From Fremontodendron californicum (taxonomy: Eukaryota; Streptophyta; Magnoliopsida; Malvales; Malvaceae), in the NCBI GenBank assembly GCA_030761205.1, contig JAULJL010000040.1, forward strand, positions 11,598,103 to 11,662,102: a stretch of 64,000 nt of DNA, written 5' to 3'. Numbering within the stretch: position 1 is the stretch's first letter; each line of letters opens with the position of its first letter. The notes beneath the pieces are model-generated. The model had not been told where the DNA came from. It ran no database searches and saw only the letters and a list, made by a program, of their open reading frames with translations. Positions 1-11,999 of this stretch are shown here, piece after piece. A program made the position numbers and the translations under genes.

Positions 1-447
1 ATTTTTGAACATTTTTTTTTCTTCATATTTGTTGTTGATTAGGACATCTAGTTTTATCTGATGTAAAAATTTGCTGAATGTAGTTAACAGTCCAAATATC
101 ACACATATATTTCTTACTCATAAAAGTGTTTATGAGCAGTGATATTTTTTGGTGTAGAAAGAATTGGTCAAGCAAGTATGTCTGTGATGTCAAGCTTGAA
201 AGTATATTTTCTTGATACACTAATTGCTAGCTGGCAAGGACTTTCCTTATTGCTCCTATATTAGCAACCTTTGCAATCTCTACGCCTCCTTGCTATTCTT
301 GTGACTCTACAATTTGGAACTTTGATGGCTTTATACTATGAACTTGCTTGTTTTAGTGAAATACTTTCTTTTTAGAATCTTTTGTGGCTGCAGCGGGGCA
401 GGGACAATCCTCACTTATGAAACTGACGAATCATTATAGCTGCAGTG

Positions 448-645
448 CTATGTTACTCGGACTCGGGTGTGAGTGTCGGATACGAGTATGTGTCCGACAC
501 AGGTATGTTCAATTTTTTTTAAAGTTTTTTCATGTATTTGGAGGGTCCTTGGAGGATCATATTCCCATACCCATGTCCGAATATGCGTCGGACACAGGTG
601 TCGGACATGGGTACTTCAAGAAAAGTGAAGAGTCGGAGCAACATA
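448..645 (+). mobile_element. MITE family B, intact copy with 8-9-bp TSD
   Basis: Imperfect terminal inverted repeats CTATGTTACTCGGACTC and (reverse) TATGTTGCTCCGACTC. GCTGCAGTG is duplicated at 439-447 and 646-654. The interior contains inverted GTCCGACAC motifs. The length is about 198 bp. Four more copies lie in this window. Confidence 0.85.
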
Positions 646-1090
646 GCTGCAGTGTAGTGTGATTTTCTCTGATGGCAGGCTGAGGGTTTCAAAGTATTCA
701 AAATATCTAAATGATAGGTACCTGAAAATTGTTTTGTGAAAACTGATCATTGTGCTATTTTCTGGTTTGAAACTGCCTTCTTCATGATGTGTTGTAATCC
801 AAGCATAGGCAACTTACAATCATGTCTTTCAGGGACTTGCATGCAATAATCTGATAGCTCAAAGTGATGCCTTTTGTTTTTACTGAATTTCTGCCTTAGA
901 AGCCTAAGGTTGTATCGCATTTTACACAGTTTTTTCCAGGGTAGTCTGCGTAGAAGCTTTAGAATTTTCTTGTGCAAGGTGAAGCAAGTGGCACGGGACT
1001 GGATTTGGATTATCAACTTCTTACTTTCTTGACCTTTTGTGTTTTGTGTGTATTCTTTTATTCCAATAACTATAAGTTATTAGTCATCTT

Positions 1091-1258
1091 CTATGTTACT
1101 CGGTAGCTAGTGTGAGTGTCGGGTACGGGTATGTTCACTATTTTTTTAAGTTTTTTCATGTATTTGAGGATTTTTGGAGGGTCATATCCTTATACCCATG
1201 TCCGGATATGCATCGGACACGGGTACTGCAAAAAAAAATGAAGAATCGAAACAACATA
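1091..1258 (+). mobile_element. MITE family B, second copy
   Basis: Collinear with 448-645 (CTATGTTACTCGG ... TCCGGATATGCATCGGACAC ... CAACATA) with an internal deletion. An imperfect TSD (AGTCATCTT and TGTTATCTT) flanks it. Confidence 0.75.
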
Positions 1259-1959
1259 TGTTATCTTCTTATTTCACAAGTAATATTCATTTTGAAGATG
1301 AAATTCAATCTCTTTACTCCCATTTGTCGTCATTTTTATTTTAGTATGAATAATTTTCAGAATTGGTCAAACATCTGAAACATTATTATGAGTTTCCATA
1401 ATTTTATTCATAAGCATACTGTTGGCTGATTTTGCGTACAATCTTAAGAAAACCTTTAACAATAGTTCTTCTTCCCGGACGTTCCTGCATCTTCTATATG
1501 TGCTTCAAGAGAATCTGAAACAATGAAATAAAATAGCTCAATTATTATTATTATTTTTTTTTTTTTTTGTGTTTTTTTTTCCTCTGTTCTTTGAACACAT
1601 CATATTAATAGAAAATAAAGCAAAAAGAGTTTTTATAAGGAAACTCAATCTTTGAGATTTATATTATTAAACTTTACATAATAATAATTTTGAACTGGTC
1701 TTGGAGTATAAGATGTCAAATTCTAAATGATAATAACGAATAATCTTAAATAACAGATAGTAATAAATAAATAAATATCATAAGATAATCCTAAATAATA
1801 ATAAATCCTAAGATAAAATATTAAGATAATTCTAATTAGATATCTTATGGTTGTACATGTACAATATCATTTCATCCCCATACTAATCCCTTTGTCTTTC
1901 AAGGGTTAAAACTTGAAAACTAGCACTCGACCTTTTTTATTTTGCCTGTCCAAAAGTTA

Positions 1960-2212
1960 GGTTATTTGTTCGGTCTGACAAACTTGACCCGAATTAAATA
2001 AGATTTGAGTAAGGATTTTTGTAATTTGAATCGTCTCGACCTGAATTATAATCTATTAAATAAAAACTATTTTTTATTTAAATTTAATTATAAAAAATAT
2101 ATAAATTTTTTAAAATATTTTTTGAACAATGAAACGAATTTTCAAACCAACTCTAAACGGATTTGAATAAAAAAAAAAATATTTTCGGACCATGTTCCGG
2201 CCCGAACAATTC
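1960..2212 (+). mobile_element. hAT-like MITE, family A, degenerate
   Basis: Shows the family order: TTCGGTCTGACAAACTTGAC, the ATTTTTTATTTAAATTTAAT core, GAACAATGAAACG, and a GTTCCGGCCCG end. Termini are eroded. Confidence 0.5.
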
Positions 2213-2614
2213 TGTTTCTCAGATCCTCCAATTGTTGACGAAACTTACTGAAATAAACTAAAACTGAAATAAATGGGCTGTTTGATTGAATCATTTCAAT
2301 GTAGATCATATCTATTTGATCAATTCTAATCTTTTGAAATTGGGATGACTTAATTCATAACACTTTCTGAATTGACAAGCCGATGACGATGACTTAACAT
2401 CTTGATTTGATTCTGATATCAAACGATGTCTACCATAAGCAAAAAAGTAAAAAGAGTTTTCTATAGAAATTCAATCTTTGAAAAATTTATTTGATTAAAC
2501 TTAATAATAATAATTCTGAATTGGATAAGATCGTCAAATTTTAAATAATAATAACAAAACAAAATAATTATTATCTATAATTCTAAAGAAAAGATAATAA
2601 TAAATATATATAAA

Positions 2615-3000
2615 AGAAGGGATTCATTTACATTAGTGTAAAATTAATTTACTTTTACACACTTTCGTAAATTTTCACACGATTTATATTTGTTTAATCC
2701 GCCGTTGTATTTCATGTTTTATTCATGTAAATCATGCATGTCAAATTTCGAATAAATTTAAAATGTCTAACTATTTGTTTGATGTAAAAAAATTCAACCG
2801 TTAAATATATATAGAAAGATAATATTCTCAATTAATATATATGATATGTATATCGGATCAATTCGAAAACTTTACATGCACGACTAGTGTGATTATATTG
2901 CTAAATCTAACGGTCGTTTTGTTAAAATATCAATCGTACACGAAATTATGAAAGCGTGTAAAACTAATTAATTTTATAACAGTGTAAGTTGATCCCTCCT
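2615..3000. mobile_element. MITE family D, intact copy with about 10-bp TSD
   Basis: Terminal inverted repeats AGAAGGGATTCATTTACA and (reverse) AGGAGGGATCAACTTACA. TATATATAAA flanks both sides (2605-2614, 3001-3010). It is 386 bp and inserted in the second copy of the duplicated segment, which confirms its ends. A second copy lies in the small-protein gene. Confidence 0.8.
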
Positions 3001-3217
3001 TATATATAAATATCTTTAAATAAATTTAAATAATAGATAAAATAATAAATAATAATAAATCCTAATATAAAATATTAAGATAATTCTAATTAGATATGCA
3101 CATATCATGCTTTCTTTGCAATCAAATAGCTAATAGTTCTAAAGTTTTTGGAAGGGTATTCCTAGTTGAATACTCCTACCAATTCTAGTTCTAAAGTTTA
3201 TGTACGTAAATGATAAA

Positions 3218-3608
3218 GGCCTCGTTTAGCATTGCTTCTGGTACAGCTTTTGAGGTCAAAAGCTGTTTTTCACCGCAAACGCAATGCTAAACAGATAAAA
3301 AAATTTGGCTTCTGCTGTTGAAACCATGGTTTGAAAAGCCAAACCAAAAAGCCAAAAAATATAGCTTTTGGGCTTTAAAAGCTGGCTTTTGGATAAAATG
3401 ACTTTATTATCCTCACATCTCTACACTTTTATTATTTTAAACATATCTTTTTTTGACATTTCAATTTCCTACAACACTTTTTCACAGCAATGCTAAACAT
3501 TTAAAAATTTTTAAACCACATTTTTTCACCACACTTTATAAACACACTTTTTCCAACTCGAGCTTTTTTCAATTCAAGCTTTTTCCAATAACAATGCTAA
3601 ACTAGCCC
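3218..3608 (+). mobile_element. MITE family C, full copy
   Basis: Termini GGCCTCGTTTAGCATTGCT and (reverse) GGGCTAGTTTAGCATTGTT are inverted repeats. The interior carries repeated CAAAAGC and AATGCTAAAC motifs. It serves as the uninterrupted reference for the copy split by the CACTA element. Confidence 0.75.
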
Positions 3609-3639
3609 AAAATCATGAATTGGACAGGCAAATTTGGAA

Positions 3640-4107
3640 GGGAAAACAACAAAAGAGATTGGAACTTTTGCGTTCAAAAGCCTAGTTTTCAGGCATCATC
3701 TTAATCTTTTGTTCAATCTCAATGCTAAGCAACAAAAAATTGGACCTTTTTATGTTCAAAAGCTTAGTAGTTTTCTGTAAAAGCTCTTTTGAGCTGTTTT
3801 TATTATGAAAAGTGTGTTTGGATAAAAAAAAAACATATTATCCATCTATTTCTAATATTTATTATTCTATATATATATATATTTACATTTCAAATACTCA
3901 CAATACTTTTTTTTTGGATACGTAAATGAACGAAGATAATTGCTTAAATAACAAACGTTATAAATTGTGTTACACCTAACAAATCATCTTGTAAATGTTT
4001 CACAACACGTTTTTTACTGTAATATTAAACACTTAAAATTTTTAAATTATATTTTTTGAACATATTTTAGTTACATTTTTCCAATAGTAATGTTAAAATA
4101 GACCTAA
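3640..4107 (+). mobile_element. MITE family C, degenerate adjacent copy
   Basis: Repeats TTCAAAAGC, AATGCTAAGC, GAGCTGTTTTTATTATG, AACACTTAAAATTTTTAAA and ends near AGTAATGTTAAAATAGACC. The left end is uncertain. Confidence 0.55.
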
Positions 4108-4153
4108 GTTGAATACCTCCTTCCAATTCTAGTTTTGTTTTAGTTTATTTAAA

Positions 4154-4348
4154 GGGTTTGTATTTGATACACTATCAGTGTATAGTTTTATATACTGATA
4201 GTGCATCCTACGGTAATACCTTATTAAAAAATAAACCCTAAAATCCTAAACTAGCTTAAACTCTAAACCTAACTTTTAACAGGTGACATCATATGGTATA
4301 CTATCAGTGTATAGATTTATACACTGACAGTGCATCAAATATAAATCC
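4154..4348. mobile_element. Mutator-type MITE with perfect 9-bp TSD
   Basis: Terminal inverted repeats of about 32 bp begin GGGTTTGTATTTGATACACT and (reverse) GGATTTATATTTGATGCACT. TTATTTAAA is duplicated at 4145-4153 and 4349-4357. It is 195 bp. Each arm also contains the short palindrome ACACT(A/G)TCAGTGT. Confidence 0.88.
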
Positions 4349-4357
4349 TTATTTAAA

Positions 4358-5319
4358 TGCTAATCCTAAAATGGACATTAATTTTTTTACTATGGAGTGA
4401 TTTCTAATTTGCCGAAGGATCCTTGGTAAATGATGTAAAGACTTTTTTTTCTCTCTCAATTGTCGGAGTAGTGAGATCTGTTTTGTGCTATAAAGTTCGA
4501 ATAAAATCTATTGGTAGAATATTAAATTCTTTAGTTATAATGATTAGGAGTTAATATTTGACAATCTCAAGTACCAAATATACAAGTTATTGAAGAGTTA
4601 ATTAAATTTGATACTTGATTGATGTATAACTTGGTATTTGAAGAAAATAAAATGTATAATTTACATTTTGAACTTTTAAATCGTGTATCATATTAACTCA
4701 AATTCTAATACTGTTAACCTAGTTCTATATATGTCACATGTGATAAATATTACCAAATCTTGTGTGACGTGAATCCATCAAACCAAATAAATGCAACAAA
4801 ATCGTGCCAAGAGGTTGAGACTTGAGACATCGTTACTTTAGTCTCGCATACAGTAAAATGATTGGCATGTAATTATACATAGAAGGGATAAAGTGCATTA
4901 GATTAGATGTTAAAACGAGTTTAACATAGTGAGAGAATCCAATTAACACAAATGACATAAAGCCATGATGTGAACGAAATAATCATTTGGAAGTGTTCCA
5001 AACTAGAGAAGACTGAAAGTTTTATATCTTTAGTCAAATATAAACCTTTTGTTTAAGATTATAAAAGGGTGTTTGGATCATTAGCTCATTGAGTTACTAA
5101 AGGAATCTTAAGTTGTTAAAGTAACAACATGAGCCATGGAGAAAAAAATCTGGATCTCATTATGATCCGAATATGTATGATGACTATGATAATAGAGATT
5201 ATCAAAACTATGTTACCAAGTACGTTCTCACAAACAAGTATTAAAGCTATGTCCTAGTAGAGACATGATTGCTAAACGAAAGAGTTCGGTATTTGATACG
5301 TTAGCGATTGGCCTAGTGC
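4358..5319 (+). other. Intergenic DNA leading into a Copia 3' end
   Basis: No frame over 60 codons. 5080-5319 may be the degenerate 3' end of a Copia interior, since a polypurine tract and LTR start follow; no pol motif is readable. Confidence 0.4.
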
Positions 5320-6743
5320 AAGTGGGAGATTGTTGGAGTATGCCCTATAACCAATTGGATTGGTCAAGGTACTACCAATTATGCATACTAATCACTCTTC
5401 TAATATGTGATTAAAGGTTTTCCTTCATCAATAGTAAACAAAAGTAAGAGTTACTAAATACTAATCGGATGAAGCCCATGGAATTGTCATACTTTGATTT
5501 AATTTGAACGGATCCCAAGAAGGGATGCTTATGGTAAAGTGATTTTGGGTATGGTATGAAGCATGCGAAGGTAAATGAGTAATCATGATGAATTTAGGAT
5601 GTTGAGAACATTCTAAAATTCATTAAGATTAACCAAGAGCTGCAAGAACTAATATGGAAGGATTTCAAGTAGACATTGCACCATGCTTATGGTCTTTTCG
5701 GGATATTTGGTGAAAGGACCAACGTACATTGATAGACTGATCACTGAAAGGTTGAGTCAAAATCACAATGACTTTCTAACATTTTGGTGGCCATGATGCC
5801 TTGCTAGATGCCGCTGATGGTCTTAAATATATATTACTTAATCTTTGTTAAAACTTAGATTGTAGTTTATATTTAATTACCAACATGTTAAAAACCTAAT
5901 GGGTCACACACATTGATCAGAAAGCATGATTAAAATTGAGATTCAATTAAGTAGGACTTAATTGAACGAAAGTAAAAAAAAAAAAGAAAAAAAAAAGAAG
6001 AGATTTAATTAAAGTGTTTAATTAAATCATGGGGCAAGAGAAGAATTTTATTGGAATCTTAGTAACAAGTGGCGACATACCCTGAGGTAATATAAACCAT
6101 GTATGTCGCATCCCACATATTATTGTTACCTATTGATAAGTTGCTATCATCTTGCTACCTTAGCTTTCTTGTCTTCTTTTTTTTTTTTTTTTCTCTCTAC
6201 CCTAGCTACCAAAGAGAATTATTCTTCAAGAAAAGATTAGCCAAAAGAGAAAAACACAAGAACCTTATTCTTGATACACTTTTACTGCAAAATCATAAAG
6301 CAAGAAGGAGAAGAGCTCTCCAAGGGGTTTTGGCGTACACAAGGAGATTGCTTTTGCTTTGGATTTTTGCCATCTTGCTAGCACAAGATTGTTTCTACCT
6401 TGAGAAGGTTCTTGTTTGTGGTTGTGTGGATCACCATTGGAGGCCTAATATTTGGGAGGCTTTGGTGATTTTACAAAGATTTTCTTGGTGATCAAGATTT
6501 GACCAAGCCTTTTGATAATCAACTTGTGATTACTATATCTCAAGTAGGTACGTTTCTTGAATCACTTGTTTGCCTTTTATCAATTGTTCTTAATCACATT
6601 AAAGATTGTAAGTATGATCCTTGAAGGATTCATGTATTGTTTGTTTATAAAGATTATGTTTCCATTGCATATCTTTGATATATAATATTAGAAGTTTTAA
6701 ATATCATGATTTTCTTGATTGAGCATGTAACCGAATCCCTTCA
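5320..6743 (+). mobile_element. Copia 3' LTR fragment with polypurine tract
   Basis: AAGTGGGAGAT (5320-5330) followed by TGTTGGAGTATGCCCTATA is the classic polypurine tract and LTR start of Copia elements of the Angela/Tork kind. The end is placed at CCCTTCA (6743) by analogy and is less certain. A TATA-like AATATAAACC lies near 6090. The matching 5' LTR is not in the window, so the element is truncated or decayed. Confidence 0.6.
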
Positions 6744-6957
6744 AAATCTCACAATCTATAATCTTTTCTTCTATTTTCAGACTGTGACCTGATTTGTATC
6801 AAAAAAGAAAATTATCTTATCTGCTTTAAAAACTCCACTAACAAGACCATAAAATTATTTGTTACATATTTCATTAGAGTGCATTTAAAATTAATAGTAA
6901 ATTCATGTAAAAAATAATAAGACATATATGTTAACATATATTATTGAGTATCACAAT

Positions 6958-9451
6958 TAGACCTGCTCAAGGGCCAGGTGTAGACATTAGATTTTATCCG
7001 GGTTTAATTTATTTATTTTTTCTTAAAAGAAAAACAAAAAAAAAAAAAGAAGAAAAAAAATCAGAAAATCAAGATTTTTTTTGTGTGGATAATTTCGAAA
7101 ATTAAAAGAAAAATCAGAAAAAATTTAAAATTAATAAAAAATGAAGAAAACAAGTTTGGGTTGAAACAAATCACCTATTTGGATTGAAATGAGACTCTAA
7201 AAAATATGATCAGATTAAAATTCTTAATCCTAGTAGAACTAAATATCTTCCCTATAAAAAAGAATACAAGCACCACAAACAAAAACACATCAGAAATCAA
7301 GGAGAGTCAGAAACAAAAAAAATTATAGTATTTTCGAAATAAAAAAAATTATAGTATTTTTGAAATTTTAAAAGTGAGTGCTAGGATTTTGTTTCGAAGG
7401 GATTCTTGAGAAAGAAAAGTTGGGTTTTAATTAGAGGAAGCATATACTAGAAGTTGGTGGCCATCCGGCGGTCAACGGAGTAGATCGAAGGAGTTGAAAT
7501 TTCGAACTTCGATTTCAGATCTAGGAAATTCTAGAGAGATTCGGAAAAAACTAATTTGATTTTTGAAAAGAGGAGATCGAGAGGAATTTTTGGTGATTTT
7601 TTGAGAATTTTTGGAGTTTGGTGACCGGCGATCGACGGCGACGGTGCGGCGGCGACAATGGTTCTGGCCGAAATCTGGAATAATCTGGGTTTGGGTGAAG
7701 AACATTCTTGGTGTTCTTGAAGAATTTCAGAGAAAGAAGGCTTTTTTTTGTTACAAATCAGGTAAAAATGGTCTAAAAAAAAATTTTGTGTTTAAGAGGC
7801 AGCAGGTGGGTCGGGCCAGGCGGCCCGCGCCTGGGCCTGACCCCCTGCTGCCTCTTTCATTTTATTCCTTTGTGCTTCTTTGTTTTTTTTTTTTTTTTTG
7901 GTTTTGTTATCATTTTTTTTTCTATTTGTTTTTTTATTTATTTATTATTTACTAATTGTTTTATTTTTTAGTTTTTTTTCTTTGCAGGTTTTATTTTGTA
8001 TATTATTATTATTATTATTATTAAATATTTTACTAACCACATATTTTTTTTATATAAAAAACTACTATTTATTTTTACTATTATTTTTACTACTATTATA
8101 TTTTATATTTTATTGTATATTAATAATTGTATATATATTTTAATATTATTAACCATTAATTTATTTTTAAAGATTAGATTAATTTAATTGAAGAATGGTT
8201 ATTTTGAAATAAATAAATTGAGATTTTTTCCAATGATGAAATTCAAAGAAATTACGAATGATTAATTTCTGAGAAATTTCTAGGTGAGAAATTTCTCTTA
8301 AAAATTCTCCAAAATGAATGGAAGGATTTTTTTAAGAGATTAATTTCAATACCAACAAAAATCAAAAATTTATTTTTTTTAAGAATAATTAATCTTCAAT
8401 ATCTTTTTTCTCAAATTGATTTTCCATAATAAATGCTTAATTTAAATTGAAGGATAAAATTCAGATTTTTTTCCGATGATGAAATTCAAGAAAGTTGCGA
8501 ATGGATGACTTTTAAGAAATTTCTAGGTGAGAAAAATTCTCTTAAAAATTCTCCAGAACGAATGGAGAAATATTCTAAGGGATAATTTTCGATATTAAAA
8601 GTCAGAATTTATTTTTCAAACAAACATTAATAAAATGAGGATTAATTTTGGAAGATTAATTTAAGAAAATAATTTGGCTAAATAATTCTAACTTTTCCGA
8701 CGACGGAGCCTCTTTAATAGAACGAATGGTTTCTTTTGAATACTCTCGAGGTGAGGAAACATTTTTTAGTAATTTCTCCAGAATGAATGGAAGGAAGACC
8801 TAAAAAATAATCTCTGAGATTTCTAACTTTAACAATTAAAATGAAATAGGATAGACAAGACCATTTAATTAAGACTTTTTAAGTATCACAAGACTAATTA
8901 GGTACTATCTCTTAGATAGGCGTCGTGAGGGTGCTAATCCTTCCTCACACGTAACCGTACTCCCGAACCTAGTTCTGACAAGTAGACCATAACCTATTCT
9001 TTTTAAGGTGCCTTAGTCAAGCTTATGATTACTTTAAATAGGATAGGTTCATAAAGGTGACTAATCATACCTAGATTAGATGATTAGTGGCGACTCCATT
9101 GATTTGTGTCTAGCCTGCTGAATTAGTATTTGGCACGTTATGACACCAGGTAACCTGCCTGGCCCGACAAGCCCGACTCGATCAGGGCCGGGCTTGGGTA
9201 AGAGTATTTGTAATTCGGGCCAGCCCAGCCCGAATTACTATTCAACAATTAAAAAATAATTTTTTATTTAAATTCAATTATAAAAAATATATAAATATTA
9301 ATATAAAATAGTTTTTTTAATAATTTATGAATAGTGAAATGGACTTATGGGCCGGTCCGGGCCCGACCTAAAACGAGCTTGGGCAAGAAAAAATATTTTT
9401 TTTTGGGCCTAGGCTCGGCCCAGCCCGGCCCAACCCAGCCGAGTACCTCTA
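6958..9451 (+). mobile_element. hAT-like MITE, family A, with perfect 8-bp TSD, split by a solo LTR
   Basis: Ends are TAGACCTGCTCAAGGGCC and (reverse) TAGAGGTACTCGGC. ATCACAAT flanks both sides (6950-6957, 9452-9459). With the inserted LTR and one 5-bp TSD removed it is 322 bp. TAGAGGTG-like ends and an 8-bp TSD fit the hAT superfamily. This copy defines family A for the window. Confidence 0.88.
6979..9145 (+). mobile_element. Solo LTR of a Tat/Ogre-type Gypsy element
   Basis: Starts TGTAGACATTAG, ends GTTATGACA, with the perfect 5-bp TSD CCAGG at 6974-6978 and 9146-9150; 2167 bp. Near the right end GTGAGGGTGCTAATCCTTCC, ACTCCCGAACC and GTGGCGACTCCA resemble the same region of the 4.86-kb Ogre-like LTR, so the two are related families. 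The open frames at 7472-8187 are G/C- then T-rich LTR sequence, not genes. Confidence 0.9.
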
Positions 9452-9459
9452 ATCACAAT

Positions 9460-11274
9460 TTTGTTGTTGAGTATAAATGAGTAATTGTTTGCTTGAAATA
9501 TACTTTATTGAGTATCACAATTTTGTTATAAAAATAACACCTTTGAAAGTAGCTCCAACATGGATCAAAACCTTATTTCCTTATAAAATCTCCATGAGAT
9601 TAAGGAATACGTTCATTTTGTTTGAAAAAGAAATGGAAAGCAGATATAGATAAGCAGGGAGAGAGTGGAGTAATGGCCAACACGATGTAATTATAGGCAC
9701 ACCCCTAATTGACTTTTATGAATATCCTTGAATAAAGGGTTATCATTTCAGCATATTTGGCCGCCCTGTAAACAAAGACAACCCCCTCTTCAATTCTCTC
9801 TCTCTCTCATTTCCTTATTGTCATTCATATCTTGAATTATAGATTTTTTTTTTTATAAGTAATGTGTATTATTATTCCAGCATAATTGCTACAAGTAATA
9901 CAAATATCCAGAGTAAACAGAACAACATAGCACCGAGTACTTACAAAACATGTCAAATGAAAACCAAACATTTATAGTATTAAGATGTGTTGGAGAATAT
10001 GGAAGTATGCAAACCCCAATTTTCATAAAGTTTCTTGTTCACAGCATCCTCAACAATGTTTTATATCGTAGATTTGTCAAACATGTATCGTGGCTTTTTT
10101 TTTTTTGGGGTTAAATACATAGTTAGTTCTTATATTATGCTACTTCTCCCAATTTAGTATTAAGAGAAATAAAAATTTCAATTAAGTACTTCTATTTTAA
10201 TTATGTCAAATAAGGTGCCTATTTGCATTAATATCGTTAATTAAATGGTTGATGTGACACTAACATCTAATAAAATCATGACACGTGATATAAAATGTTT
10301 TGACATGCCTTTATTAAACTGTGATATTGATTGAAATGTTGACAAAAATGAGAATGATTAGAAAATATTTATCAAAAAATTTAATTAAAATAATGTTGAA
10401 ATATGAAATTAAATCATGAAAAGTATTATTAACACACCTTTACTAATTTATGATCTTAATTAAAATGTGGAAAAAATAAAAATATTAAGAAATGTGAGGA
10501 AAAAAAGAACTGAATAAACAATAAGTTTTCAAAATTAGAACTCTTTAATATCTAAATTTTTTAAATATTAAATTAATAAAATAAATAAAAAATATGAAAA
10601 AATATAGTACATTATTATTAATCAAGTTTAATAGTCTAATTTAATGAATATATTTTATTTTTGAATAAAATTATGAAAAAATAAAAATGATTATGAGAGA
10701 ACAAACATTAGAAATTAGTTTTAAAAAAACCAAATAAGTAATTTTTTTATTAAAAAAAAATCAAAATTTTTGTACAAATTGATATAGACTAGTACAGATA
10801 GATACCATTGGCACAAATCAGAATAAAAATTGAAATAGTACAATGATAACACCGTATTTTTTCTTCAAAATTGGTATGTATTAACCGATATCATTAATAC
10901 CGATACTATATCGATAACCTGATGTAACCTCAAAACTGACCATTAATTGGTCGTGATTGTTTCCGAGTAACTTCTCCAATGTGATAAATTTTTTTTTCCT
11001 GAAACAGAGGATTCAAACTCCAAATATACATGAAATATAAACATGTAAAAAGCTTGACAGAGAATATAAAGCTCCACATGAGTGTTTTGCAACCCATTTC
11101 CATGAATGCCATGGTCCATTTTCCTTTCACATAAACATTACACCCATCCATGTCTGAATAAAGAGACAGTTTCAAAAATAAATAAATAAATAAACTATAG
11201 CCAATCTCATGTTCCTCAATTTCTTCCATGGTGCACAAACAAAAATTAAGAAACCCCCCACCATCTATTCGTAT
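9460..11274. other. Intergenic DNA, no supported gene
   Basis: TTATTGAGTATCACAATTTT at 9508 repeats the sequence flanking the MITE at 6943. 10110-10330 has a GGGGTTAAATACATAGTTAG start typical of AT-rich plant MITEs. A 127-codon minus frame at 10930-11313 matches no family I recognise and overlaps a MITE end. Confidence 0.45.
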
Positions 11275-11310
11275 TTTAAATCCGTTTAGCATTACTGTTG
11301 GCACAATTTT
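11275..11310 (+). mobile_element. MITE family C, left piece, interrupted by the CACTA element
   Basis: TCCGTTTAGCATTACTGTTG matches the start of the full family C copy at 3218. It continues directly at 35150 (TTTTGAGGTCAAAAG) once the CACTA element is removed. Confidence 0.8.
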
Positions 11311-11507
11311 CATTATAAGAGGACGAACTTTTACCGACGGAATATTCCGTCAGTAAAAGTCCAATTTCCGTCGGTAAAATATATGGAATTTTCCGTCGAA
11401 AAATTTCGTCGGTGATACTAATTCGGTCGGTGTTAGTGTAAAATTCACATAGTTTATACGATAAAACTTTTAAACAATAAATTGCAAAACAAAAATAAAT
11501 CTTACCA

Positions 11508-11999
11508 TCCTTTCACCGGTAACTAGAAAAGGAACTGATCCACCAGTGTGCTTCGTAATGCTGCCATCTTTCTCCCTGTTCCTATTACCCTTGGCCTTTT
11601 GGGATCTATTTTTCCAAGCGTCAGTTGCCCAGACGCTATCAATAAGTTGATCCCAAATATCGACTGCTATCTAATCATATCTGTAACCCTTGCAGTCTTC
11701 TATTCGATTCGTTTGAAAGAAGGCCATGGCATTGCATGACATTGTCCCTCTCAAAATTCATCATGTCCTTGAATTGATCCTTGTATGTGTCCTCCCATAA
11801 TTTCCTAACCAGTGGTGTTTGCTCGGGAGGCCACTGACATTTTCCCTACAATGAGACATTATGAATTAATATATACTATTAAACATAATTAAATTATAGT
11901 TTGACTTTTAACCAAATCATACCTCAAATATAGTCCACATAGACAGTTTCACGTCAACAAGTATCTTTGACCAAGTAGGCCACGGTCTGTTATAGTGTT
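11508..11999 (-). pseudogene. Second CACTA gene, 3' part (plant transposase Ptta/En/Spm type)
   Basis: Minus-strand pieces read YNRPWPTWSKILVDVKLSMW up to a donor near 11923, then CQWPPEQTPLVRKLWEDTYKDQF, and in another frame WATDAWKNRSQKAKGNRN followed by KDGSITKHTGGSVPF near 11510-11600. These match the conserved region of PF03004-type plant transposases (W..E.W...S.KAK.NR, KHTGGS). The first exon is split from its 5' half by the 18.6-kb insertion. A stop and a frameshift are present. Confidence 0.72.

Larger units (their letters stand above)
1608..3098 (+). repeat. Diverged direct duplication, second copy split by a MITE
   Basis: 1608-1848 and 2433-3098 share AAAGAGTTTT, AAACTCAATCTTTG-type sequence, AATAATAATAAATCCTAA and AAAATATTAAGATAATTCTA in the same order. 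The second copy is interrupted at 2615-3000 by MITE D1. Origin unknown; no coding. Confidence 0.7.

Noticed and set aside
6099..6491. 130-codon forward frame
   Set aside because: It lies within a Copia LTR fragment and has no recognisable domain; probably leader sequence of the LTR.
7472..8187. Frames encoding Arg-rich or Phe/Leu-rich peptides
   Set aside because: They lie within a solo LTR bounded by a TSD and reflect G/C-rich then T-rich composition.
10930..11313. 127-codon minus frame as a host gene
   Set aside because: No domain recognised, and its start overlaps a MITE terminus and the CACTA boundary.
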